Positions 27,424-35,111 of a stretch of 48,612 nucleotides of DNA are shown one piece after another; position 1 is the first letter of the stretch; every line of letters begins with the position of its first letter. The stretch comes from CAZGOM01 sp964542875 (GTDB lineage Bacteria; Planctomycetota; Phycisphaerae; Phycisphaerales; Phycisphaeraceae), in NCBI GenBank assembly GCA_964542875.1, contig CAZIWA010000030.1:1-48612 (forward strand), given 5' to 3'. The notes beneath the pieces are model-generated. The model was not told the origin of the DNA. It did not search any database and was given only the letters and a program-made list of their open reading frames with translations. Both the position numbers and the translations under genes were made by a program.

Positions 27424-28269
27424 ATGGACCATCATGACGTACGTCCGCCTGTGCATGCCGGGATGGGCCGGCACGACAGCCCCGTGGTGTATCGGCTTTC
27501 AGCCAGTGTGCTGAGGTTTCAGGGATTGGCGCTGAGCTATACCCGTTATGGCAAGGCGTATTTCCGGGTGGGGAGAGAAGAAATAAAAGTGCGCAGGCAT
27601 GACCTGCTGCTTCTAAAACCAGTGGAGCAGACGATCGAATACGGGCCGTGCGTGCCCAACGTGCGCTGGGGAACGCTTTGGGCGCATTTTGACCCGAGGC
27701 CGGATTGGCTTTCGTGGATGGAGTGGCCGGAGGTGCTGCCGGGCGTGATGCGGCTGAGGCTGGACGACCAGACAACGCGGGAACGGGTGATCCGAAGGTT
27801 CAAACGGGTGATCCGGGTGGCGCTGAAGGCGCAGGCGTTCCAAAACGAGCTGGCGATTCACGCGCTGGAGGGAATGCTGCTGGAATGCAGGCGGGCCAAC
27901 CCCAATGAAAGCCACGTGCAACTGGACAGCCGGGTGCAGCGGGTGGTGGATCACCTTTGCAGACACTTCGCCAAGCCGGTGACGCTGGCGGAGCTGGCGC
28001 AGATCGCTTCGCTTTCGGCATCGCACCTGGAAGAGGTGTTCAAGGAGCAGACTGGCCTGACGCCGTTTGGATTCCTGGAAGCGCAGCGGATGCGCCGGGC
28101 GTCTCACCTTTTGCACCGGACGGCCAAGCCGGTGGCGGAGATTGCGTGGGAGGTGGGGTTTGAGGATCCGCTTTATTTCAGCAAGCGGTTCCGGAAGGGT
28201 TTTTCGATGAGCCCGCGGGAGTACCGGAAGAAGTGCAACGTGGGGACGGCTTGGAGAGAAAAGCGCTGA
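27424..28269 (+). CDS. AraC-family transcriptional regulator
   Basis: 281 residues. The N-terminal 150 residues form a cupin-like sensor region (YFRVGREEIKVRRHDLLLLK). The C-terminal 100 residues hold two helix-turn-helix units: VTLAELAQIASLSASHLEEV and PVAEIAWEVGFEDPLYFSKR, then FRKGFSMSPREYRK, which is the standard AraC ending. It is a DNA-binding regulator that probably responds to a small molecule such as a sugar. Its divergence from the prepilin-like gene, with a 140-base shared gap, suggests it controls that gene; this pairing is frequent in planctomycetes. A second in-frame ATG lies at 27466. The true start is not fixed by a strong Shine-Dalgarno sequence. Confidence 0.85.
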   Translation: MDHHDVRPPVHAGMGRHDSPVVYRLSASVLRFQGLALSYTRYGKAYFRVGREEIKVRRHDLLLLKPVEQTIEYGPCVPNVRWGTLWAHFDPRPDWLSWMEWPEVLPGVMRLRLDDQTTRERVIRRFKRVIRVALKAQAFQNELAIHALEGMLLECRRANPNESHVQLDSRVQRVVDHLCRHFAKPVTLAELAQIASLSASHLEEVFKEQTGLTPFGFLEAQRMRRASHLLHRTAKPVAEIAWEVGFEDPLYFSKRFRKGFSMSPREYRKKCNVGTAWREKR

Positions 28270-28371
28270 GCGCGGTGATTCGGATCAGCGGCGGGGTGAA
28301 GTGGTATAAAAGTCGTGATTGCCGTGACCGGGTGAAGATGGCCGAGGGACCGTTTGATTCTGGAGGACTGC

Positions 28372-31300
28372 ATGCTGGATACGTTGCGCGTGAAAACCGG
28401 AGCGATGGGCGTCGGTGTTTTGTGGCTGTGCCTGATGACGGCGGCGGTAAATGCGCAGGCGCAGGCTGAGAAAGCGGAGCCGGCGGCTGGGCCTGAGGAA
28501 GCAATTAAGGAAAGCAAGGAGACCGGCGACGGCAAAGAAACCAAGAAGCCCCGGCTGAATATGCAGTTGAACGCGATCGTGGACAAGGGATCAGGGGCGG
28601 TGGTCACTCCGCGATATCCGGCGCAGGTGATCGGTTTCACCGAGGCGACACCCAAAGGGCGGAAACTGAGTATTCGAAACGTGGCATACAACCGGGTGCT
28701 GGGGGAGGTGGCGCTGCCCCGAGGGAGTGACCGGACGACGGTGATCAGCTCCAAAGGGGACCTGGTGGGGTATGTGGTCCGGATGAGCGAATCGGACAAT
28801 GTGTACCTGGTGACAGTGTTTTCGACGGTGACGCGCAAAGAGGTGAAGACCTTCAAGGTGACGACGGACGGATTGCCGATCCTGGTGGACTTTGCAGGTG
28901 ATGAGCGGCTGATCATCTACACGTTCGACAAGAAGATGCCGCTGCAGAGCCTGAATCTTAAGACGGGTGAAAGCGCGCTTGTGGGGGGCCCCGCCGGCTT
29001 GTACGCGGGGAACGATGCGGTGGCGCCGTTTACGGTGAGCCCGGACGGCACGCTGCTGGCGGTGCTGCTGATGCAGGGCAAAGAGGGGGAAATGGTGGTG
29101 TTGTACGACACCAAGACGATGACGAAGGTGGAACGCAAGTTTGTTTCCCCCAAGGAGTGGATGCCGTGGAGCGTGAGATTCACGCCTGATTCGAGCAAGC
29201 TGGTGGTGCTGGCGAGCAATCCGGGAGACTCCACGACGCGGCCGGATTCGCTGGATCAGATCATCACGTTTGATGCGGCGACGGGTGCGGTGACCCAGAG
29301 CGTGGCGCCGCTTTTTAAGATTCCCGGCAATTTGTTCAATGAGCACAAGGGGTATTCGCAGCCGCCGGTGCAGTTTTCGGCAGACAGCCAGCTTGCGTTG
29401 ATCATGGGGCAGTATGTGTGTTCAGGAAGCACGTTTGAACTGATCTACAAGCCGGAGTTCAACAATTACCCGATCAATGCTGCGCCTAATCTTCTGCTGG
29501 GCAACGACTATCTGATGGAAGCGCAATTGGCGCGTGACAAGCAGACGTTTAAATGCACGCTTTTCCAGCTTCCGTACGCGAAGGTGAAAAAGGCGCTGGA
29601 TTCCGCGGGGAATACGGGATCGACCCGGGATGCCGGATTGCCGGAGCTTAAGTCCGTGGATTTGTCGTCCGTGAAGGCCGGGAGCCTTGCGCCGGGAACG
29701 CGTGTGGCGCTGACGGCGGACCCGGCGGTGGGCGCGACAGGCGTGAGCTTCAAGCAATGGGCGGCCGCCGCGTCGACAGAGAAACCGCTTTTCTTTACCT
29801 TTCAGCAGCCGGGAGCGAGCAGGCTGCTGGTGACGACGGTTGACCCTTACAGAGTGCGGGAAAAAGGCGCTTCGACCGATTTTTTCAGCGTCGATCTCAA
29901 GACCAAGCGGTTTAACGGGCCGATTGCAGGGCTGCCGGGGAGCGAGCAAGTTTGCGCATCTCCGGATTGCTCAAAGCTGACGGTGGTGACGCCACGGCTG
30001 GAAGGGGACCGGATCGATGTTTTTTCAACCACGACGTTTTTCGGCAGGGCGAGCGGGGTGATGGGTTTTTCGCCTTATCCGGGGAGGAAGATTGCGTGGT
30101 CGAGGCTGGTGTCGCCTGAGCTGCTTTTGACGATGAGCGATGCGGGAGAGGTGGCGGGCTGGTCGCTGGACCCGCTTAAGCCGTTGTACCGGTTTGAAGT
30201 GGACGCCGGCGTGGAGCCCTTGATCACGCCGGGCGGGAAGCATGTGCTGGTTTCGAAGGACTCTGTGATTTATGCATTCAAGTCGGATACCGGCGATGTG
30301 ATCGGGCCGGTGGCCGGGCCTGTGGAAGGCCTCAGCGCGCAAGTTTCCAGGGTGACGATGGCGGCGGCAGAGCGGGAGGCAATGCCCAAGTTCGGGCTGG
30401 CGCTCAATACCCAGGGGACGAAGCTGGCGGTATCGACCTTCGGTCGTTCACAGGAGATGCTGACGGTGTGGGACCTGGCCGGCGCCGGAGAGCCGGTCAC
30501 GCTGAATGTAGGCATTCCGCGATGGACGGCCGCCCGGCCCAGAATGTTCGCACCGGTGTGGGTTTCCGATCGGCTGGTGCGCGGACGCTCCGGTCTGGTG
30601 CTGGACGCGCAGGCCTACAAGGTGCTGGCGGTGGCTCAGGAAGGGGCGCCCTTGTTCCTGCCGATGGGCGACGGCGCGACAACGCTGTACATCGACAACC
30701 CGAGCAAGCGCATCGTTGCGGGGCCGAGCGTGCCCGCGGAAACCCTGGCGAAGATGGAGAAAGTGTCGCCTGAGGAGATGTGGTACATCGACCCCGGGCA
30801 AAAGTGGGAAATGGTGATGGAGGGAAATCTTCCGGCAGCGATGAAGGCGACAGCCCTGGCGGAACTCCAGAAACGCGCGAAGCAGAACAATCAGATGATT
30901 TCCGACGGGCCATCGGAAAACAAGATGGTGATGAAGGCCGACCTGTCCGTGACAGATGTCAAGGAAACCGGTTCCACTTCCATGGAAGAACTGGACTTGA
31001 GCGTTGAGCTGACGCTCGTGTCTGGGCGCAAAGACCGGCTGCCGATCCGTTTGACGCCGCTTCATGAGCAGGCGGTTCGAAACCTTTCGGCCAAGGGGAA
31101 TGAAAAACCGTTTGAGGAGACAGCGCACGGCAAAGGGTGGCTGGCAGGCAGGCTTTTAAGCAGGTGCGATGACCTGGTGTATTCGGTGCCGATGACGTTT
31201 GTGGATTATGAAATGCTGGACGTGCTGGGGCCGATGGGAACGATCAAGCGGCCCGGGAGCGTGATTCCCCCCGTGACTTCGGCACAGGCACGCACCGAAC

Positions 31301-31713
31301 TGGCGCAGATCAGCAAGGTGCTGCCGGAGCTGACGCGCTCGGCGGAACGCCTGCGCGAGGCGGTGAAGCTGCTGAGCACAGAGGGCAAGCCGGCGGACAT
31401 GTCCGGCGAGAACAAGGCGCAGAGGCTGATTGCGACGGTCCGGGGCGACGCCAAGCAGATAACGGTGACGAGTTCGAGCGTGCCGGCGGCCGTGGCTTTT
31501 TATGTGGACCAAAGCCGGCAAGAGCTCGAATCGGCGTGCACACGGCTGGAGAAGTTCATCAACGAGCGGACGCAGCGGAGCGACTGGCTGCGCTGGCAGA
31601 AGCATTCGGAATTCCTGGCTGCAGCGAGGTCCAGCAACTATGAATTGCCGGATACGGTGAAATTCCTGGAGGCCAGGAAGGCGATATTGACGGAGCTTGT
31701 GAAGAAGCCTTAG
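28372..31713 (+). CDS. Large exported beta-propeller-like protein
   Basis: 1113 residues with a signal peptide (MLDTLRVKTGAMGVGVLWLCLM...AQAQA). Residues 60-770 contain repeated WD40/propeller-like strands with internal phrases such as VSPDGTLLAVLL, VRFTPDSSKLVVLAS, VQFSADSQLALIM and MTVWDL-like MLTVWDLAGA. The C-terminal 350 residues are different: mixed alpha/beta, then helical and charged, ending EFLAAARSSNYELPDTVKFL. No catalytic motif is seen. It is likely a periplasmic or surface scaffold. GGAGG is 5 bases before ATG 28372. It resembles the giant exported proteins upstream in style but does not carry the DALGKPMPG module. Confidence 0.65.
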   Translation: MLDTLRVKTGAMGVGVLWLCLMTAAVNAQAQAEKAEPAAGPEEAIKESKETGDGKETKKPRLNMQLNAIVDKGSGAVVTPRYPAQVIGFTEATPKGRKLSIRNVAYNRVLGEVALPRGSDRTTVISSKGDLVGYVVRMSESDNVYLVTVFSTVTRKEVKTFKVTTDGLPILVDFAGDERLIIYTFDKKMPLQSLNLKTGESALVGGPAGLYAGNDAVAPFTVSPDGTLLAVLLMQGKEGEMVVLYDTKTMTKVERKFVSPKEWMPWSVRFTPDSSKLVVLASNPGDSTTRPDSLDQIITFDAATGAVTQSVAPLFKIPGNLFNEHKGYSQPPVQFSADSQLALIMGQYVCSGSTFELIYKPEFNNYPINAAPNLLLGNDYLMEAQLARDKQTFKCTLFQLPYAKVKKALDSAGNTGSTRDAGLPELKSVDLSSVKAGSLAPGTRVALTADPAVGATGVSFKQWAAAASTEKPLFFTFQQPGASRLLVTTVDPYRVREKGASTDFFSVDLKTKRFNGPIAGLPGSEQVCASPDCSKLTVVTPRLEGDRIDVFSTTTFFGRASGVMGFSPYPGRKIAWSRLVSPELLLTMSDAGEVAGWSLDPLKPLYRFEVDAGVEPLITPGGKHVLVSKDSVIYAFKSDTGDVIGPVAGPVEGLSAQVSRVTMAAAEREAMPKFGLALNTQGTKLAVSTFGRSQEMLTVWDLAGAGEPVTLNVGIPRWTAARPRMFAPVWVSDRLVRGRSGLVLDAQAYKVLAVAQEGAPLFLPMGDGATTLYIDNPSKRIVAGPSVPAETLAKMEKVSPEEMWYIDPGQKWEMVMEGNLPAAMKATALAELQKRAKQNNQMISDGPSENKMVMKADLSVTDVKETGSTSMEELDLSVELTLVSGRKDRLPIRLTPLHEQAVRNLSAKGNEKPFEETAHGKGWLAGRLLSRCDDLVYSVPMTFVDYEMLDVLGPMGTIKRPGSVIPPVTSAQARTELAQISKVLPELTRSAERLREAVKLLSTEGKPADMSGENKAQRLIATVRGDAKQITVTSSSVPAAVAFYVDQSRQELESACTRLEKFINERTQRSDWLRWQKHSEFLAAARSSNYELPDTVKFLEARKAILTELVKKP

Positions 31714-31750
31714 GAGGCCACCAAGCCGGTGTGATCGCGTGTGAAGCGGG

Positions 31751-32134
31751 CTATTTGGAAGATTTGGCTTCGCGGTAGTCGGGGACGCTGACGAGGGTGA
31801 AGAGGACGACTTCTTCGCCGGTCATGGTGCTGATGTCGTGGTGGATGCTGAGGACCTTGACGCCGGTGATGTCGTGAATCATGGCCTCCATGAGCGGACG
31901 GGCGGTTTCGATGAGATGGGTGCGGACCTGCTTGAGGAGGTCGCGGCCTTTGTCGGGGGTGAGGCATTGCACCAGGTGCTGTTCGGCAGCGGTGAGAACG
32001 CCCTGGAGGCGGACAACGACGAGGTCTTTGATGAGATGGGCCTGGATGCCTTTGGGGCCGCGGCCCATGTATTCCTGCTCAAAGCGTTTCATGCCTTCGC
32101 AGACGGCGGCTTCGATTTCACCCTGTGTCTTCAT
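31751..32134 (-). CDS. DUF2294 / MpsC-family protein (copy 1)
   Basis: 127 residues starting MKTQGEIEAAVCEGMKRFEQ. It matches the DUF2294 family throughout: EYMGRGPKGIQAHLIKDLVV, then LQGVLTAAEQHLVQ, HLIETARPLMEAMIHDITG and STMTGEEVVLFTL. The family is now called MpsC after a component of a sodium-translocating membrane-potential system in staphylococci; other functions are possible. The ATG at 32132-32134 has GGAGG at ideal spacing on the minus strand, so the longer reading is rejected. It is divergent from the leader-A transcript. A second, diverged copy is at 34125-34562. Confidence 0.8.
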   Translation of the reverse strand: MKTQGEIEAAVCEGMKRFEQEYMGRGPKGIQAHLIKDLVVVRLQGVLTAAEQHLVQCLTPDKGRDLLKQVRTHLIETARPLMEAMIHDITGVKVLSIHHDISTMTGEEVVLFTLVSVPDYREAKSSK

Positions 32135-32251
32135 AAGTTCCTCCAAAGGCCGATGACGGCCCGCGCGAGTGGGGAACCCATCTGGCAAAAGGGTGTCGGG
32201 CCGCGTGTGCCCGAGTGGACGAAAGACAATCTTTAAAAGATTTGCCAGGAA

Positions 32252-32282
32252 TTGGTGTCTTTGGGATTAACGTGCCTATGAT
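32252..32282 (+). promoter_or_regulatory. Promoter of leader A, matching that of leader B
   Basis: TATGAT (32277-32282) is preceded by a TTGGTG box and the word CTTTGGG. The leader-B promoter has the same order (TTGATTG, CTTTGGG, TATAGT), and the base pattern CTATnnTnACAGG is identical across the -10 and start region of both. Shared regulation or sigma factor is inferred. Confidence 0.6.
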
Positions 32283-32283
32283 A

Positions 32284-32467
32284 ACAGGCTGACCACGTCG
32301 AAAGGTGTGGGAAGCGTCTGTTGGAAGACTAAATCAAAAAGCAGGCCGGTTTTATCCGGCAGGCTCATTGAAGAGTAGACCGACCCGGTTAGGCATCTTT
32401 TAAGGTGCCCGACCGGGTCGGTTTTTTTTAGCCCTGCGATGCGGGGTGTTCTTAAAGGAAATGTTCG
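32284..32467 (+). ncRNA. Structured leader A (candidate cis-regulatory RNA)
   Basis: The 5' leader in front of the small membrane protein shares its whole architecture with leader B at 33944. In order: GGAAGACTARATYAAA then GCAG (32323-32344); a hairpin GCCGG-loop-CCGGC (32345-32360); AGGCnnnTTGnnGAGTA with identical spacing (32361-32377); a long terminator hairpin (32379-32429); a small GC hairpin CCCTGC/GCGGGG (32433-32447); and CTTAAAGGA as ribosome-binding site. The linking bases that are not paired are conserved while the stems differ in sequence, as expected for a structured RNA. The ligand or signal is unknown; no match to riboswitch classes known to me was recognised. Confidence 0.7.
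32379..32429 (+). terminator. Intrinsic terminator within leader A
   Basis: ACCGACCCGGT (32379-32389) and ACCGGGTCGGT (32412-32422) form a perfect 11-bp stem, with an inner GGCA/TGCC stem, followed by eight T. It ends 38 bases before the start codon, so it most likely acts as an attenuator for the downstream gene. It begins 2 bases after the conserved GAGTA of the leader motif. Confidence 0.9.
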
Positions 32468-32671
32468 ATGACAGGTGACCAACAAATCCGTGAGACGCAG
32501 CGAGGCCCCGTGGCCCTTGTGCTTGCGGCCGAGGGCACGCAGCCGCCGAGCGAATTGATGGTGGTTGTGCTGGGCTTGTCGATGTTTCTGATCACGCTTG
32601 GCGCGGGCTTGCTTGCGCTGGGAACAAGGCTGGAAAGGAGACCGACGATGCTGAGCAGACTGAAAAGGTAA
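32468..32671 (+). CDS. Small single-helix membrane protein
   Basis: 67 residues. A polar N-terminal half (MTGDQQIRETQRGPVALVLA) is followed by one membrane helix at about 30-52 (ELMVVVLGLSMFLITLGAGL), then a positively charged tail ending RLKR, so the C-terminus should stay inside. AAAGGA lies 7 bases before the ATG. It is the first gene behind leader A, and the collagen-like lipoprotein starts 83 bases downstream, probably on the same transcript. No family is recognised; a stress-type regulator or partner peptide is possible. Confidence 0.6.
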   Translation: MTGDQQIRETQRGPVALVLAAEGTQPPSELMVVVLGLSMFLITLGAGLLALGTRLERRPTMLSRLKR

Positions 32672-32754
32672 TGCGTATTGAATGGCGGGTCCGTGTTTGC
32701 GGACCGGCTTAATTTCCAGATTCGAACGATTCGATTTTAGAGGTACGAAACAGT

Positions 32755-33786
32755 ATGAAACGATTTATTTTCACAACCGCGGTTCTTTTGGCCGCTGCCG
32801 GATGCAACGACAACAAGCAGAGCTCGGCGCCAGCACCCACCCCATCACGGACGGTGAGCACTCCGGCACCGGCACCGGCGCCCGCACCGGCCCCAGCACA
32901 GCAGAACGCGGTGATGGGTGACCTGGTGGGTCCGCGTGGGGCAGACGGCCCGACGGGCGATACGGGCACCCAGGGCAAGACAGGCGATACCGGCGCAGCA
33001 GGCGTGGCATTGTCCGGCCCGCGTGGGGCAGATGGCGATGCCGGCGCAACAGGCAACCAGGGGAACACGGGTTCCCGTGGTTCTTCGGGCAGCCTGGTTG
33101 TCGGGCCCGCCGGTGAAACCGGCCGTGCAGGCAACACAGGTGAGCGGGGTACGACGGGCGCGACGGGCGCCCAGGGTTCAAGCACCGCGGGTGCCGCAGG
33201 CGCCAAGGGGGCCAAGGGCGCCCAGGGCGCACAAGGCAACACGGGCGATCAGGGCAGCAAGGGTAATACCCTGGTTGGTCCTTCTGGCCCCAAAGGCAAT
33301 ACCGGGGCCGCCGGCAGCAAGGGCTCCACTGGCGACACGGGCGACAAGGGCGCCACGACGGCAGGTGTGGCTGGTGCGCAGGGCAACACCGGCGCGGCCG
33401 GCGACAAGGGCTCCACGGGCGAGACGGGTTCCCAGGGCGCGGTGGGCGTGGTGGAACGCTGGACGAGCTACCGCAACTTCTGGTTTGAAGGCGAAAGCGC
33501 CAGCATCCGTGATGCGGATGCGAGCAAGACCACGGAGATCGCTGCGTATATGAAGGAGAATCCTTCACTTCAGCTTGGCCTGGATGGCTCTGCCAATCCC
33601 CGGTCAACCGAAGCGCGCGATGTGGACCTGAACAACACCCGGGTGCGGTCCGTGCGTGAGGCGCTGGTGAAGGCCGGCGTCGCCAACAACCGGATCAGCG
33701 ATGGGATGTTTGGCGATGCCAACGCCCAGCGCAACCGCCGCGTGGAAGTGCTGTTTCGGACCAACCAGGTTTCCTCTGCGCAGTAA
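32755..33786 (+). CDS. Collagen-like OmpA-domain lipoprotein
   Basis: 343 residues. The signal peptide ends in the lipobox LAAAGC (Cys near 17), so the protein should be lipid-anchored. An Ala/Pro linker follows (about 25-48). Residues 59-235 are collagen-like, built from six 29-residue units, each of eight Gly-X-Y triplets plus a five-residue Gly-X4 break. The C-terminal 110 residues are an OmpA-type peptidoglycan-binding domain (FEGESASIRDADASK, LDGSANPRSTEARDVDLNNT, RRVEVLF). It probably spans from outer membrane to peptidoglycan as a rigid rod. An intrinsic terminator closes the transcript that begins at leader A. Confidence 0.85.
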   Translation: MKRFIFTTAVLLAAAGCNDNKQSSAPAPTPSRTVSTPAPAPAPAPAPAQQNAVMGDLVGPRGADGPTGDTGTQGKTGDTGAAGVALSGPRGADGDAGATGNQGNTGSRGSSGSLVVGPAGETGRAGNTGERGTTGATGAQGSSTAGAAGAKGAKGAQGAQGNTGDQGSKGNTLVGPSGPKGNTGAAGSKGSTGDTGDKGATTAGVAGAQGNTGAAGDKGSTGETGSQGAVGVVERWTSYRNFWFEGESASIRDADASKTTEIAAYMKENPSLQLGLDGSANPRSTEARDVDLNNTRVRSVREALVKAGVANNRISDGMFGDANAQRNRRVEVLFRTNQVSSAQ

Positions 33787-33816
33787 TGCGTGAAGGTCCG
33801 GCATCAGAATGAAATA

Positions 33817-33850
33817 AAAGCCCCTGGGTGCGTGCACCTGGGGGCTTTTT
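33817..33850 (+). terminator. Intrinsic terminator after the collagen-like gene
   Basis: AAGCCCCTGGGTGC pairs with GCACCTGGGGGCTT and five T follow. It lies 30 bases after the stop codon and separates the leader-A transcript from the leader-B transcript. Confidence 0.85.
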
Positions 33851-33910
33851 GCATGGGCTCAGACGGAGTGATGAAGATTAAGCCGACGACTGCGATATTT
33901 ATGTGTGCGA

Positions 33911-33942
33911 TTGATTGCTTTGGGGGTTGGGGGGTCTATAGT
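33911..33942 (+). promoter_or_regulatory. Promoter of leader B
   Basis: TATAGT (33937-33942) with TTGATTG (33911-33917) or TTGCTT (33915-33920, 16-base spacer) upstream, and CTTTGGG as in the leader-A promoter. The bases around the predicted start (CTATnnTnACAGG) are the same in both promoters. Confidence 0.6.
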
Positions 33943-33943
33943 G

Positions 33944-34124
33944 ACAGGTTCAGCGAAGAGGGAGATCCTAATCATCCGCTTCAATGACAAGGAAGACTAG
34001 ATTAAAGGCAGCCCGACGGGGTCGGGAGGCCGGTTGTCGAGTAAGCCGATTTGACTCAGCGCTTTTATGTGCTGAGCCGGGTCGGCTTTTTTGCGTCCTG
34101 CGGGACGCTTAAGGGATGCACACC
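33944..34124 (+). ncRNA. Structured leader B (second copy of the candidate cis-regulatory RNA)
   Basis: The leader in front of the second DUF2294 gene has the same parts as leader A. These are GGAAGACTAGATTAAA then GCAG (33991-34011), a hairpin CCCGAC-GGG-GTCGGG (34012-34026), and AGGCCGGTTGTCGAGTA (34027-34043), with TTG and GAGTA at exactly the same offsets as in leader A. A terminator (34044-34092), a small hairpin GCGTCC-loop-GGACGC (34093-34108) and CTTAAGGGA before the start codon follow. The hairpin stems differ in sequence from leader A but keep pairing, which supports selection on structure. Confidence 0.7.
34044..34092 (+). terminator. Intrinsic terminator within leader B
   Basis: An outer stem AGCCGA/TCGGCT and an inner perfect stem CTCAGC/GCTGAG around GCTTTTATGT, followed by six T. 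It ends 32 bases before the start codon, so it is placed like an attenuator. Confidence 0.85.
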
Positions 34125-34562
34125 ATGTTGGTTACCAGGCAGACGATGGCGGAGCAGATATCACAAGCGGCAATGGTGTTTCAGGAGAACAGCACGGGCT
34201 ATCCCCCTAAAGCGGTGTCAGTGGTCCTTAACAAGGATACGCTGGTGATCACGCTGCATGGGGCGCTGACGCCCGCGGAGCAGGCGATGGCCATCGACCC
34301 GACAGGGGCTGCGAAGGTGCAGGAATTTCATCGGCAGTTGTTTGCGAGTTCATCGGAGGCGCTGCGTAAAGAGATCAAGCGGATCACCGGGGTGGAAGTG
34401 CGCGATGCGATGGCCGAAGTAGACAACCAGAAATGCGCGACGATCCATGTGTTTAAGGGGGGGACCATGGTGCAGGTGTTTCTGCTTGCCGGGAGCGTGC
34501 CTGACGAGAAGTGGAGCGGGCTTGAGGGAGAAGCGCCCACTGCGACGAAGGGGCCGGGGTGA
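34125..34562 (+). CDS. DUF2294 / MpsC-family protein (copy 2, diverged)
   Basis: 145 residues. The family pattern is recognisable but loose: PKAVSVVLNKDTLVITLHGA, LTPAEQAMA, FHRQLFASSSEALRKEIKRI, TGVEVRDAMAEVDNQKCATI and VQVFLLAG. Compared with copy 1 it has a longer N-terminus and a ten-residue insertion after the AEQ motif. ATG 34125 is preferred because CTTAAGGGA is 8 bases upstream; ATG 34116 overlaps that site. It is controlled through leader B. The role is unknown beyond family resemblance. Confidence 0.65.
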   Translation: MLVTRQTMAEQISQAAMVFQENSTGYPPKAVSVVLNKDTLVITLHGALTPAEQAMAIDPTGAAKVQEFHRQLFASSSEALRKEIKRITGVEVRDAMAEVDNQKCATIHVFKGGTMVQVFLLAGSVPDEKWSGLEGEAPTATKGPG

Positions 34563-34637
34563 GGTTCGCCTGTTTGGATCTTGTCCACCATGTGCATTGA
34601 TTGCATCGAACACCCGAAAGCCTGAAAGGCGGATTCA

Positions 34638-35000
34638 ATGACCGATTTAACCATCAAGCCCAGTGCCCTGAGTTCTTCAACAGCGACGCAACTGCTTAAT
34701 GCATGGGAGGCGGGGGCCCAGCGGCCGCCTGACCCGAGTCATGCGGAAATATCGCGGCTGGCGTATGAGATTTATGTGGCTAGCGGATCAAAAGACGGAG
34801 AGAGCCGGCAGCACTGGGAGCAAGCTGAAGCAGAACTGCGCGGGATGGGACGGGTGATTTTCGCTGCACAGGACTGCTGTGGTGATGAATCACCGGTGGT
34901 GCGTGCGAGTTCCGTGTCGGTAATCAAGCCGGCTGTTGCTCCCTTGCCGACGGCGATCCACCAGGGGAAATCACCTGAAGCGCGTGGTCATAAGGGTTGA
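34638..35000 (+). CDS. DUF2934-type small protein
   Basis: 120 residues. The segment HAEISRLAYEIYVASGSKDG, then ESRQHWEQAEAEL (about 36-68), is the DUF2934 pattern, a short helical motif found in many small proteins of unknown function, frequently stress-associated. The rest is low-complexity and probably disordered. AAAGGCGG lies just before the ATG. It follows the DUF2294 copy by 75 bases, so it may be the last gene of the leader-B transcript. Confidence 0.6.
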   Translation: MTDLTIKPSALSSSTATQLLNAWEAGAQRPPDPSHAEISRLAYEIYVASGSKDGESRQHWEQAEAELRGMGRVIFAAQDCCGDESPVVRASSVSVIKPAVAPLPTAIHQGKSPEARGHKG

Positions 35001-35058
35001 GGATGGGTTTGATTTTGCCGTCGCGGCGGAATCGGAAGCGCGGCGCATAAAAGCCAGA

Positions 35059-35088
35059 GCATGGCTCCTCCCGGCGAGGCAGCCATGC
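35059..35088. terminator. Hairpin shared by convergent transcripts
   Basis: GCATGGCT and AGCCATGC form a perfect 8-bp stem with an inner CCTC/GAGG pair. It lies between the converging DUF2934 gene and hmp. Downstream on the minus strand is a short T-rich stretch (CTTTTATG), so it may work mainly for hmp. Confidence 0.5.
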
Positions 35089-35111
35089 CTGTGTTTGGGA
35101 TTTGCATCGAA

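Noticed and set aside
32284..34124. Leaders A and B as a known riboswitch (c-di-GMP-I, yybP-ykoY, TPP, cobalamin, SAM-I, fluoride)
   Set aside because: The conserved cores of those classes as I know them are not found; only a short GAGTA word recalls the manganese class, which is not enough.
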